DNA of 64,000 nt, taken from contig JALGPY010000001.1 of the NCBI GenBank assembly GCA_023055425.1, positions 108,729,057-108,793,056 of the forward strand. The letters are read 5' to 3'. Position 1 is the first letter of the stretch, and each line of letters opens with the position of its first letter. The notes under the pieces were generated by a model that saw nothing but the letters and a program-made list of their open reading frames with translations, was not told the origin of the DNA and made no database searches. Positions 46,634 to 58,500 of the stretch are shown here, in pieces. The stretch comes from Linanthus parryae. Lineage: Eukaryota; Streptophyta; Magnoliopsida; Ericales; Polemoniaceae. Position numbers and translations under genes: made by a program.

Positions 46634-47050
46634 TTCAGAGGCTGTGATGATTTGGATCAATCTATAGAATTCACCCATTGAAGCTGATAAAGTGTAATAT
46701 GCATGGCAAAGCAAAATCCTTTTGAGCATGTGATCATCTCTTATTTAGTTTTGATGAGTACCGATATCAGCCGGCCTCCTCATGCTCACTGAAGAGTCCT
46801 TGGTGATATGGATATATTGAATTCACTCTTTGAAGCTGATAGAGTGTCATATGGGCGAGGCAAAATCCATTTGCAGCCTGTGATCATCTCTTATTTGCTT
46901 TTCATGAGTACTAATCTGAGCCTCTTCATGCTCACTGAATAGTCTGTATGATATATATGGTTCTATCGAATTCACTTTGTTGAAGCTGGTAGAGTGTAAT
47001 ATGAATGGCATGGCAAAATCCATCTGCAGCTTATTTGCTTTTCATGAGTA
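46634..47050 (+). repeat. ~155-bp tandem repeat, three copies, with distant copies
   Basis: Units share GAATTCAC, GAAGCTG-TA-AGTGTAATATG, GGCAAA-CAAAATCC-TTTG-AGC, CTGTGATCATCTCTTATT and CTGAGCCTC...ATGCTCACTGAA. Copies start near 46640, 46803 and 46945. A partial copy is at 47281-47360, and diverged copies at 51150-51275 and 51465-51625. Non-coding. Confidence 0.82.
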
Positions 47051-47507
47051 CTGATCTGAGCCTCCTTCCGTGCCCCTATTTCTGGATCTGAATTACGGTA
47101 TATCTTATGGCATCCTCTTACAGAACTATATCTTGGAGCATCCTCATAGGACAGTGATTCTTACTGTATAACCTATATATGCTGCTTATGTGTGACTACT
47201 GGTTATGGTTTAAATTTGGTAGTTCTGACTGTTTTGTATCTGAGATCGATGATAAGCAGGCGAGTTTATATTAGTGATCATAACAGGCCGTGATGGCAAT
47301 ATCCTTTTGCAGCCTGTGATCGTCTCTTATTATGTATTCAGCAACTGGTCTGAGCCTATGATTACTATTATTGAAACAGTTTGGCTATTGTAAGAGAATT
47401 GTAATAATTTGCTATTGGCTGAAACAATTTTGTACTTCAGAGCTAGACTGTAGTGGTTTTTTCCTGATTATCTCTTATTGACTGTCTGTGTGTGTTGTCT
47501 CGTAGAA

Positions 47508-47810
47508 ATGAATCGCAAAAAGGACTTACTATGCTGTATTTGTTGGCCGACAAATCGGCGTATTTAAGTCATGCAAGAGTGTCAGCAACAAACAACGGGA
47601 TACAAGGGTGCTTGCTTTCACAAGTTTACAGATTATGAAGAGGCTACGAATGCCTTGTTGGCGGATCAGGAACGCCGTCGTGCTGACATACTTGCCGCTC
47701 CGTCCAATTGTTTCGCAGAACGGCTGCGTCTACACCAAAGAATAACTGGCTACTTTTTGGCGCTGTTGGATTTTTGTTGGGCGTCTGTGTCGCATGTGTC
47801 GGATTTATAA
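47508..47810 (+). pseudogene. Viroplasmin / RNase H1 N-terminal (hybrid-binding) domain
   Basis: Just after a likely splice acceptor (TCTCGTAG) lies an ATG at 47508. One frame gives RTYYAVFVGRQIGVFKS, and the next (from 47571) gives MQECQQQTTGYKGACFHKF, then DYEEATNALLA. Together these match the conserved pattern of the caulimovirus viroplasmin / RNase H1 hybrid-binding domain (YAVF-GR--G-F-SW-EC--Q--GY-GA-FK-F---EEA), which binds RNA-DNA hybrids. At least two frameshifts (around 47521 and 47570) break it. The last 40 residues are unrelated to an RNase H catalytic domain, so only the binding module is present. Such domains are often fused to plant transposon proteins (family knowledge). Its link to tnp2 is inferred from position. 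Confidence 0.72.
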
Positions 47811-48119
47811 TAGCATCCTAGTTGTGTTTATGAAATCAATGTATTTGTAATGTAGTTTGGATCTTTATTATTATGTACGAATATGTTGCAATGTGTTTTG
47901 TAACATCATTGCAACATATCTAATCCAATACTTGGTTTGAAATATTTTATTACTATTGTTAACATTTTGTGACCTCTGATTTAGTAATGGCAACTGTATT
48001 GCTTGTTGATAATTGGCCTAAAGCCCGTAGATTGTAAATTAGTAATAGGCAATGAAAGTCTACAAATTATTATATTAAAGAGTAACTTGTACAATCAATC
48101 GTCAACTCATGAGTCAATA
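47811..48119. other. Spacer without gene
   Basis: Follows the viroplasmin-like segment and contains TGTAACATCATTGCAACATATC. No coding sequence. Confidence 0.5.
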
Positions 48120-49760
48120 TGCAGTCTACGTTTAAGCCTATCATAGGTCAGATAAAGTGCACGGTCAACAAAAAGGAAAACTCTACGGCGTCCAGTTAAG
48201 GAAAAAGTCTAATATGCAGTTAACGGACAACTTCGTAGTTTCCACTCTGAAAAACCAACTTCGTAGTTTCCACTTAGAGAAACTAATATGTTAAGTTAAA
48301 AAGGGTCAACGATGAACTAAATACTCTAATGTACAGTCAACGGTCAAATCCAAAGTAAATTATGTAGACAAGTGTCAACTTTGCGGCTATCACTTGGTGA
48401 CACTATTAGGTTCGGTCAAAGGAAGACAACAGTGAACTAAATAGTCAACTTTACGGTCAACGGTCAACTAAAAAGTCAATTACTTGGTCAACTGTCAACT
48501 TTGCGGTTAGCACTTCGTGACCCTTTTAGGTTCGGTCAAAGGAAGACAACAGTGAACTAAATAGTCAACTGTACAGTCAACGTTCAACTAAAAAGTCAAT
48601 TACGCGGTGAACTGTCAACTTTGCGATCAGCACTTCGTGACACTCTTAGGTTCGGTCAAAGGAAGACATCAGTGAGCTAAATAGTCAGCTTTACGGTCAG
48701 CGGTCAACTCCAAAGTCAACTACCTTGTCAACTGTCAACTTTCCGGTTACTATTTGGAGACACTTATAGGTTCAGTCAAAGGAAGACAACAGTGAACTAT
48801 ATAGTCAACTTTGCCGTCAACGGTCAACTCCAAAGTCAACTACCTTGTCAACTGTCAACTTTCTGGTTACCATTTGGAGGCACTTATAGGTTCAGTCAAA
48901 GGAAGACAACTGTGAACTAAATAGTCAACTGTGTGGTCAACGGTCAACTCCAATGTCAACTACCTTGTCAACCTTCAACTTTCTTGTTACCAATTGGAGA
49001 CACATATAGGTTCGGTCATGGGAAGACAAAAGTGAACCAAATAGTCAACTTTACGGTCAACGGTCAACTAAAAATCCAATTAAGTGGTTAACTGTCAACT
49101 TTTCGGTTAGCACTACGTGACACTATTAGGTTCGGTCAAAGGAAGACAACAGTTAACTATAGTCAACTGTACGGTGAACGGTCTACTCAAAAAGTCAATT
49201 ACGTAATCAAATGTCGACTATGCGGTTACCACTACGTGACACTATGAGATTCGGTCAAAGGAAGACAAAAGTTAAGTAAATAGTTAACTTTACGGTCAAA
49301 GATCAACTAAAAGGTCAGTTACGTCGTAAATTTATAACTTTGCGGTTACCACTTGGTGAAACTATTAGGTCTGGTCAAAGGAAGACAACATTCAACTAAA
49401 GTACAAAACTGTATGGTCAACGGTCAACTCTAAAGTTAATTATGTAGTGAACTTTCAACTTTGGGGTTACCACCATGTGACACTATATTAGGTTGGGTTA
49501 AAGGAAGACAACAGTCAACTTAACAGTCAACTGTACGGTCTACGGTTAAATCGAAAGTCAATCACTATTACGTATGGAATACGTTGCTATCTCGAAAAGG
49601 TGAAACTAATTGATCAAACAAAGTCAATGCATGGTTAACTCTAAAGTCTAGCTACTGATCTACATTCAACGGTAAAGATTGTGGTCCCCACTTAACCCTA
49701 AAACTAATTAATATTCCGCTCTAGAAAGTTCACTCCACAGTTAACGGTCCACTTTGCGAT
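48120..49760. repeat. 120-bp minisatellite rich in GGTCAAC / AGTCAAC
   Basis: The anchor GGTTCGGTCAAAGGAAGAC recurs every 120 bases from 48409 to 49129 (seven starts in register), then at about 119-120 bases to about 49490. Degenerate flanking units extend to 48120 and 49760. A typical unit holds about six GGTCAA or AGTCAA hexamers, which on the minus strand are TTGACC/TTGACT, the W-box core bound by WRKY factors. No open frame. It sits 2.1-3.7 kb upstream of the tnp2 start codon and may be leader, promoter or subterminal DNA of the CACTA element. Confidence 0.9.
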
Positions 49761-49850
49761 TCCTACTCTACATAACTAATCCATTATCCATAAACACCTA
49801 ATCGCGAGCTGAAAGGGCACTAGTCAATGGTATCCAACTTAATTTCATGT

Positions 49851-49869
49851 AAACCCTAAACCCTAAACC
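49851..49869 (+). promoter_or_regulatory. Telo-box cluster (AAACCCTAAACCCTAAACC)
   Basis: Two and a half plant telomere repeat units at the end of the minisatellite. Short AAACCCTAA motifs occur as telo-boxes in promoters. Here it is upstream of a probable promoter-leader region (49980-50220). Confidence 0.7.
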
Positions 49870-49979
49870 GTTCTGAGGGGATGGAAATTGAAATAAGTAA
49901 AAATATGGGACAAAGAATACAATTAACATAATTAACTATGGTGGGTGGAATGAATTAAAAAATACGATATGGATCCCTA

Positions 49980-51845
49980 TGCTCCACTCATTGTCTCCTT
50001 ATCCACAAAAAATCCTCCGGTGCGAACTCTCAAGCCCTTTCCCGCGACCTCTCAGCTCCCCGACCGATCGAACAACCGTGCTTGATTCTATCGAACAAAC
50101 GCTTAATCTCGTCTAACTGGCGCCTGAAAGTCGTCGGAGTGTTCACTGAAGCACCCACGGAGTCGGTGGCGTCTTAGCCTCAAGCAAGCTCAGTATAGTC
50201 TTTCTTTTATCAAAATCTGCTAAAATATTACTTGTTCTTATTGATATATCTTGTTACTTCTTGTTCTTTTTCATATTTGTTGTTATCACCAATCGATTCT
50301 TGCTTTAGAACTACAAGAATACCTGTATTCAAACTAGGGTTTTTAAATTTGGGGCTCCCTAGGGTTGAAAGGAAAAATATAGGGCTATTCTTCTGCTGTG
50401 TGGCTGTAAGTGTTCGTTCTTTAGTATGTTGTCATTTTCAAACTGTTTATTTGGGGCGTTCATGTGTTTGTCTGTATACATGAGAAGGTTATGTTATTAT
50501 TAACGTGTTAACGCTACGTGTGACTACTGACATGCATCTTCTGAATTTGATACATGAACAGTACCAGTACCACTTGACGAATGTCATGATATGTTCTGCC
50601 TAGCCCTCTCTTTGTCTGTCTTTATCTTAAACTGTCAATCTGCTAGCTCTAAGTCTCTGTGTGCTTAGGTCAATCCCTCACTCCTTAAACTTTGTGAGTT
50701 GTATGTGGCGTTTAACTTGTCTGTTTGACTTGACTGGCTATATTGCTGATTATCTGAGTTCATTAGTATTGGTACTGTGAGCCGTAATTTGTTTCTTTCT
50801 GGATCCATCATGTTCCCTATTAATGATATATCATGTTTCTTATGCCGATTTGTACAGAAGACAGACGAATTGGAGCTTACGTTAAACAACTAAGAAACTT
50901 GAAAGGAGGTAAAGTGCAAACTTATGTGGCTGCAATTTTATGATAATAACTTATGTTAATATTTGGATTGCTTGATGTCTATAATCTGTGCATATTGTGT
51001 GCTATTAGTTACAATACTCCTTTATTCCAACCCCATTTGCAAAATGTATTGAGCAACTTGCGCTGAAACTTTCACTATAGTACACAGTAAGAGGCGGTGA
51101 AGATATATCAGTGATTCGAATTCGCTCGTTCAAGCTTTCACTAGTACTGTAAGATATTTCGGATTCGATCGTCGAAGGTGATAGAGTGTAATATATTGGC
51201 AAGGCAAAATCATTTTGCAGGCTGTGAGTAGATCTTATCTGTCTTTGATGATAAAACTGATCTGAGCCTCTTTTTATGAATTACACTGGACGACCGATTT
51301 GTACTTGTGAAGTTCAGAAATGCTTGTTTATTTACATACTGTTGTGGGGTTGGTAACATGTTTTAATTTGTAATTTTTGATATTATTTCATTCTTAACTA
51401 ATAATTGAATGTGCACTCTTATTTGGTGTTCATCTCTTATTTGGTTTTCATGAGCACTGTAAGAGAGCGTGATGATGTGGCTCTATCGATGGCACTGGTT
51501 CATGGTGAGACAATGTTATACGCAAGGCGGGGAAAAAATCCTTTTGCAGCCTGTGTAATATGCATTACTTGGCTGCGAGTACAGATCTGAGTCTTTTCAT
51601 GCTCACTGAAGAGGTCATGATGATATGGATCTACATTCAATCGCAGGAAAGTTACACTTGGCCGTTGTTCAGTTCGCGCGATTGTGTGTTATCATGAGTT
51701 GCATCTTTTCTGTGTTCTTCTCTGGACTTTTGACGATGTGTCGACTATGCATGCATGTTCCTACATGTACGTGTTGTCTGCATGTCTTATTTAAGATAGG
51801 TTGTAGTAGGGCACTATCGACGTCTACTCTTAATTGTGTAGGCTC
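49980..51845 (+). promoter_or_regulatory. Probable promoter and leader of the tnp2 gene
   Basis: 50000-50200 is C-rich and resembles a transcribed leader. It is followed by T-rich DNA, intron-like, with two diverged copies of the 155-bp repeat. A frame opens at 51625 in phase with the transposase ATG at 51846, and this upstream part shows no domain. The exact transcription start is unknown. Confidence 0.4.
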
Positions 51846-54800
51846 AATGGATCGTGGGTGGATGTCGCTGACTGATAAGTTTTCTCTTGAATATACTAAA
51901 GGAGTTGATGGGTTTATGGAGATTTTTAGATTGCATACTGATAGTTCTAATAGGGTACGATGTCCTTGCTGTAGTTGTGTTAATGTAGTTTATGAAAGTG
52001 TTGAGCAAGTTAGAGAGCATCTGCATCTGAAAGGTATACAAAAGGACTACACAGTATGGATCTACCATGGGGAGGAAAGTGTCAGTATAGATTATGGTAC
52101 CGCTGGTAGTGGGGATGATGACATTGCAGAACTAGGTGATGACATGGAGGGGTTAATCGGGGACTTACAGGAGGGAACACATCCCTCACCCGGTTCCGTA
52201 CCATCCACCGATGGTTGGGGGCACCATGAATTGGACAGGTTGTTGAAGGATGCGCAATCTGAAGCATACCCTGGGTGTCAAACATTCTCTAAGTTGTCAC
52301 TCATCGTCAGGCTGCTTCATATTAAGACAATTTGTTGATGGATTAAAAAATCTGTAAACTTGTTGTTGGATTTTATTAGAGAGTTAGTACCTCCTGGTCA
52401 CTCAATACCTAAGTCATTTTATGAAGAAAAGAAAGTGTTGCGTGGACTAGGGCTAGGATACATCAACATCCACGCGTGCCCTAAACACTACACATTATAT
52501 TGGAAAGAAAACGAACACCTAGACCACTATCCAAACCCTAATTGTGGTGAGCCTAGATATAAGCCCAGTACCACAAAGGGAAAAAGAGTTTCTAGACATG
52601 TTCTAAGATACTTTCCAATTAAACCGAGGATGCAAAAGTTGTTCATGTAAAAAAAAACCACTAAGGCAATGAGATGGCACAAGGAAGAGCGTGTCCAGAA
52701 AGGCTCAGTATGTAGCATGTTGCTGCACGGCAGTACAATATGTCCCCTGAGGGGTGTCTTAATGAGGATTTTCTGATGATGCCGCTTCTGATACCTGGCC
52801 CAACATCCCCGGGAAACGCAATCGATACCTACTTTCGTCCCTTGGTTGATGAGCTGAAAGAGATGTGGGAAGTAGGTGTCGAGACCTATGACGCAGCAAC
52901 TGGTGAGCGATTCATCTTACATGCTGCACTTTTTGGAACAATTAAAGATTTTCCCGCCTATGCAATGATTTCGGGATGGATTGCCAAAGGAAAACTAGCT
53001 TGCCCACCTTGTAACAATGACACATATTCGATCAGGCTACATTTTAGTAAGAAGCAAGATTATATGGGTGCTCGTAGGTTCCTGGGGTCGAAACATAAGT
53101 GGCGGACTAGTACCAAGTTTGGGAAGAGGGAAATGAAAATAAAAAGCCGAAGGAGTTAACTGGGGATGACATTCTGAAGTAGTTAGAGAAACTTCCCAAA
53201 GATTTGAGATTGAATACGGAAGCAAATCGCAAAAGGAATTTGAACCGTCCACCGGAAGAATTAAATTGGAAGGAAAAAAAGTATATTCTTCTAACTAACT
53301 TATTGGCATGAACTTAAAACCAGACACTGGCTGGACGTAATGCATTTCGAGAAGAACATTTTCGAGAGTCTTGTTGGGACGCTGATGGGTACTGAAGGAA
53401 AAAGTAAAGATCATGCAATTGCACGAAGGGATCTAAAGCGTATGAAAATTAGGCTGGAATTGCATCTGCCAGAAGTAAATGTTGGGGAGAAAGTGAAACT
53501 TCCCAAGGCACCATATACATTGGACGCGGCCGGTATGAAAAGTTTATGTGAATGGTTAAAAGAGATTAAGTTTCCATATGGGTAGGCGTCAAATATTTCA
53601 GCTTGTGTAAGTGTCAAAGATAACAAGTTAGTTGGAATGAAGAGCCACGATTACCATGTCCTGTTACAACGGCTTCTTCCACTCCCAATACGTGGCCACC
53701 TCAGCAGCGAAGTTGTCGTTGCTATTACTGAGCTGAGCGCGTTTTTCAAGGAGCTGACCTGAAGAACCTTGACTGTCGAGAGTTTAGAAAAACTGGAAGA
53801 AGACATAACGTTGATATTGTGTAAATTTGAGTTAATATTTCCTCCTTCCTTCTACGATATCATGATGCACTTGCCGGTTCATCTGCCGCGAGAAGCACTA
53901 TACGGTGGTCCGATTCAGTTTCGCTGGATGCATCCCATTGAAAGGTTAGGTGCTGGTATAATAAATGAGTTATAATATATATAATATGTTTGAAAAGACG
54001 TAATTTTTACGGTGTCTGTACTGGTTATTAAAACAGATTTCTGCATACGCTAAAGCTGTATGTAAGAAATAAAGCGAGGCCGGAGGGTTCAATTGCTGAA
54101 GCTTTCATCGACAATGAATGTCTCACACTCTTCTCGATTATCTTCACGGAGTTGATACGATATTTAATAGGATTGAGCCCAACGGTGGGCAGTTCAACAC
54201 TAGTGATATGCCGAATCTGTCCATATTCGATGGTGCAGCTCACCCTTCAAGTGGGTCATCCTTTTACGAGCTGTCAGCAGAGGAATATGAGCGGATCAAT
54301 TGGTATATTTTACAAAAATGTACGAAGGTTGATCCGTATTTGATGTGAGTGGTTCAACTAAAAAATTTGCTTAATTATTGGATGCCAATTCAGTAAATAT
54401 TTAAGCGTACTTAATCTTGATATAACTCTGAATCCAGACAACACCGTAAAGAAATCCACGAGCTTGAACCTGACCAAGAACGTGGGGATCATATGCATCG
54501 GCTAGAGTTTCCTTACTGGTTTAAACGACATGTGGGTTTTTCGTTCTCTTGGCCTCGTCATGAACATGTTATATGTATTTGAATTCTTATTAAAACTTCA
54601 ATATACATCCGTTCATTCAGATGGCCCGAAAGCGCCTTGACAAATCAACAGAAGCAATCGATGGACTGTATTCAATCGCTTGTGGTGCTGACAAGCAAGT
54701 GCGTTGGTATAAGGCTTGTGTTGTGAATGGCCTAAGGTTCCGCACGTGTGCCAATGATGAACATAAGACAACCCAGAATTCCGGAGTTGTTGTGCTATCG

Positions 54801-55367
54801 GAAGATTTAGGCAAGGAAATTGATTGTTATGGTACAGTAAATGACATCTTTCAACTAACATATCCAACTCACAACCGGGTTATGGTGTTCAAGTGTGATT
54901 GGTTTAATGTAGGAAATAAGAATGGCATTAAGAAAGTTGGCTACTTTACTTCTGTAAACGTCTCTAGGACTTGGTATGAAGATGATCCTTACATTTTTGC
55001 GACCCAGGCTGGACAAGCGTTCTATGCTCCCGACACTGTTGCAGGTAGGAACTAGCGAATAGCGTAGAAGATAGAAGCTCGATCTTATCAGGTCCCAAAA
55101 GCGAATGATGGAAATATAGACAGACGAGTTGAGGATGCTTATCAGCAGTCATCGAACAGCGGTGAGGCGTTTGAAGTAGATGTTAAGATAGATGAGGTTT
55201 TGCCTAATCAAATTGTTCAGGATCCCCCTACTGTGGACCCTAATTATTTTGACAAGTTAAAATAAACACTTGGTGAGGATTATGCATTTGAGGATGAAAC
55301 GGACTACCGAAGCGAAGATGGTACCGCTGATGATGATTACGATACGGATCTCAGTGATTTGGAATGA
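51846..55367 (+). pseudogene. tnp2: tnp2-type CACTA transposase
   Basis: Transposase of CACTA elements, which cuts at the element ends in the nucleus. The ATG at 51846 opens MDRGWMSLTDKFSLEY, the start of the transposase-associated domain, with its CPCCSCVN motif, HL and YTVWIYHGE. The tnp2 core follows: LLHIKTIC-stop-W, ACPKHYTLYWKEN, LLIPGPTSPGNAIDTY, then MHFEKNIFESLVGTL. The DUF4218 region (DIMMHLPVHLPREALYGGPIQFRWMHPIER, LKLYVRNKARPEGSIAEAF) and DUF4216 region (LACG-type, NSGVVVL, FTSVNVSRTWYEDDPYIFATQA) complete it. Introns with GT-AG ends include 53945-54036, about 54347-54438 and 54530-54620. Damage includes a TGA at 52336-52338, a stop at 52648-52650, loss of roughly 50 codons near 52740, and frameshifts near 53160, 53590 and 54130. 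It ends at an acidic tail (TDLSDLE, TGA 55365-55367). Confidence 0.88.
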
Positions 55368-55586
55368 TGATCTGTTTAAGTTGTTTTGTTTTAGATCATA
55401 TGTTGTACATGAAGGTTTGCATTTCCTACGTGCTATTTGTTTACGTAGAGGATTACAACGACTTGCTTTGAATGACTTGGTGAGGATTACGTAAATTGTT
55501 GACACGACAAGTAATTCAAATATTCTCAGTTCATATTAGAGGGTCATGCATTGACATTTGCTATATCCTGTAAATAAGCAGATTAC

Positions 55587-58500
55587 ATGATGTCGACGAC
55601 CAAAAAGATTAGACGGTCGTGCCGGCTCAGTCCACTAAAACCCGCGGAGGAAATTTCGTCGTCCGGAAATCATGGTGAGAGTTGTCCTACGTTATTGCAA
55701 CTTTTATGTCTTCACATATTATCGACTCATACTTCAGATATTTCCTTTCTTGTGTAGTTACAGAAACTGGTACGGCAAAAGTTTCTACAAGCTCGCAGAA
55801 CGTCCAGGACATAAAGAATCATTATGGGTGTGGTGCTGCTGCGTAGAAGGTGAAGATAGAGGTGATATGTTATGTTCTGTTAGCGTGAACGCTTATTTAT
55901 ATGCAACGAGCAGTGTTTATTTTCACTTTACGTTAGTCGTTTTGTAACTTAAATATTTTGGTAGCTATAAGTTCCTTACGTATATCTCACAACGTGGTTA
56001 ATGCAGAAAATTTCCCATGGCAATCCGACGAAGGGGTTGGCCAAGCTCGACGGTACTGGCAGCCATCGTGGTTAGTATGACCCTTCGTCTTTGTTTGATG
56101 CATCCTTACTGTATCTGATGTGCATATAATCTTACAAGTCCGTTTTGTAATTCTTAGTCCCTGCAGGATCGCATGTTCTGAGGAGCAGCGCTTCCAATAT
56201 TTCTGAAGGCGTACAAACGCGGAAGGCTGTGTCCGAAAGAGAGAATACTTTGGGCAGCGATGGCCTAAATGGAAGTGCTGACGATGGTGCTGGAGGGGTT
56301 ACATCGCAGGTATATCTCTGAAACTGATGATATTCCTGTCTTATTGGAATTTCATTGCTTCCTCACATCTAATTGTTGGTAATTTAGAATAAGGCGTATA
56401 ATGTACCACCCGATTATTTGATGGAACGGGCTAAAGCAAAAAACCTTGAAAGATCGAATGCTGCGAGGAAGTTGAATGTCGACCAAGAGGGTAAGTTGTA
56501 ACAGTAGGCTAATACATTTAATTAGCATTTCAATCTTATGTTGATTGGAAGGGAAACTAAATCACTTTGGGAATGAGGTTCTATCTAATAGGTACTATTG
56601 TCTATTTTGGCAGCTATGAATCAGGCAAAAAAATTGAAGAGTGCCGGTTCCGGCATGGATCCGGGAACCACCGCAAGTATTAAGGTGATCAAGTCTATAA
56701 TTGTTTTTTTAATATTCATAGTAATCTTGAAATGTGACGTTTTTTGTGCAAACGTCGTAGGTCATACCACTTGTTGAACAGGAAGCTAAATCCCCGCACG
56801 GGAAAGAAAACATTACCGTTGGCGGTGGTCATACAGAAGATGTGAAGAGGGCTACGTCTACTGCAGCACGGACGCCGCAATTTCCGGCCAACATTCAGGT
56901 AATTTAGATGATGTTTGAACCAAGTTACATCCACTGTTTTGTTCAATATTACTAATACTTTTGAAATGTACCATTTTTCGTGCAAATGCTGTAGGTTTTA
57001 CCAACAGCCAATCAACACCGTAAATCCCCGCGCGGTAATGCTGCAGCTGTTCATGGGGTTCCTGGACCAGCTGACAAGAGGTCTCCATCTACTACAGCTC
57101 GGGCAGAGCTATTTTTCTCCAACACAGAGGTAATGTTGATCATGTTTGAACCAATTTACGCCGTCCCTGTTTTCTTTCATATTACTGTTAGGCTTGAAAT
57201 GTTACATTTACGTGCAAACGTTATAGGTTTTACCACTTGTGATCCAGCAACGCAAATCCCCCAGTGGGAAATGAAGGACTGTTGAGGGGGCTAATGGTCA
57301 AGCCCAAAATAGGTCTACGCCTAAGGCTGCAGTGGCGGAGGAGATTCTATCTGACAGTGAGGTATATGTGTGATATGAAGAACCAGTCATGGATTATATT
57401 ATGGCTTTCGATATTTCTTTTAAATGCGACCGATGGTTTTTCTCACTTGTTTTATGACATGTTTCCTTTTGATTCCTAGTTGATAAGAAGATCTGTTGAT
57501 AGGCTTTCTCAACTGAATGGTAACATTATATCCATTTCTTCTTATATTGTACTTGTATTTGGTTTGGTGGTTTTTGGTTGTTGGTGCTTTTACCTAGCTA
57601 GTGATTCCTGTTCTCATTCGTAGTTGCAGTGGGATCAGGAGGATTGAAAAGGAAGCACAGAAAAGACTCGTACAGTTTGGTCGACGAGGTGGGTATTCGT
57701 GAATTATTACTGAATTTGAAGATTGGTGATTGTCGTACATGAGCTCGGTAGGTCTATGTCTTACTGTATGGCGATGAGGAATCACAGGAAATTCAGGGAC
57801 GGTCGCCGCCATTGACTAGGGGCCGCAAGACTGTTGACATGACAATGGGAGGGCTGAATGCCGGTGAAATGGCTGCTGACGTCAATACTTATACAGTTAA
57901 CATGGTTTTTTTTGTTCGTCGTCTTTTTTGTTTTATTTTTTTAATTATTGCTTCAGCTCAGACGTTTAATGTTTTCTTGCAGAACGTGACGTCCCAGGCT
58001 ACAACACCGAGGAGATCGCAGCGGCTTCAACAAGTTGGGTCCCCCTCGTCCCCCAGGTCCTCCTTTACGCCGGTGGCTCAATCCGCCCCTACACAGAATG
58101 ACACAGGGGCCCCACCTACATCGAGTACGTATCTCATTCTCTTAACCCACCTAATATATACCTTTTATGATCCTAATATAACTAATTAGTAATTAATTAT
58201 ATTGTGGTAGGTCTGCCTTCAAGCAGAAGAGGAAGAGGCGTGAACCGTGGCCTTTCAATGAGGAAGAAATTGGGCGAGGGAGGGAAGTTATCTGTGAACA
58301 TCCCTCTTGGCAAGAAGAAGCCAGTTGGCAAAAATGCGAAGGAGGTCACTGCAGAGGTGGGTATAGCAGTGCGGAAGAATGCACCACTAGACGAGTCTGG
58401 GTGGAAAGATATGGACGAGGTTGACCTGAAACCCATATATGATCATCTACAAGTAAGTGACTTAAAATACGTGTGAACATATTTTTTCTGCAATTACTTT

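Noticed and set aside
48120..49760. The 120-bp array as a CRISPR or centromeric satellite
   Set aside because: Plant nuclear context, no spacer structure, units too few and too diverged at the edges for a satellite block; it is embedded in a transposon.
52485..52500. CACTACACATT as a CACTA end
   Set aside because: It is coding sequence of the tnp2 gene (PKHYTLYW).
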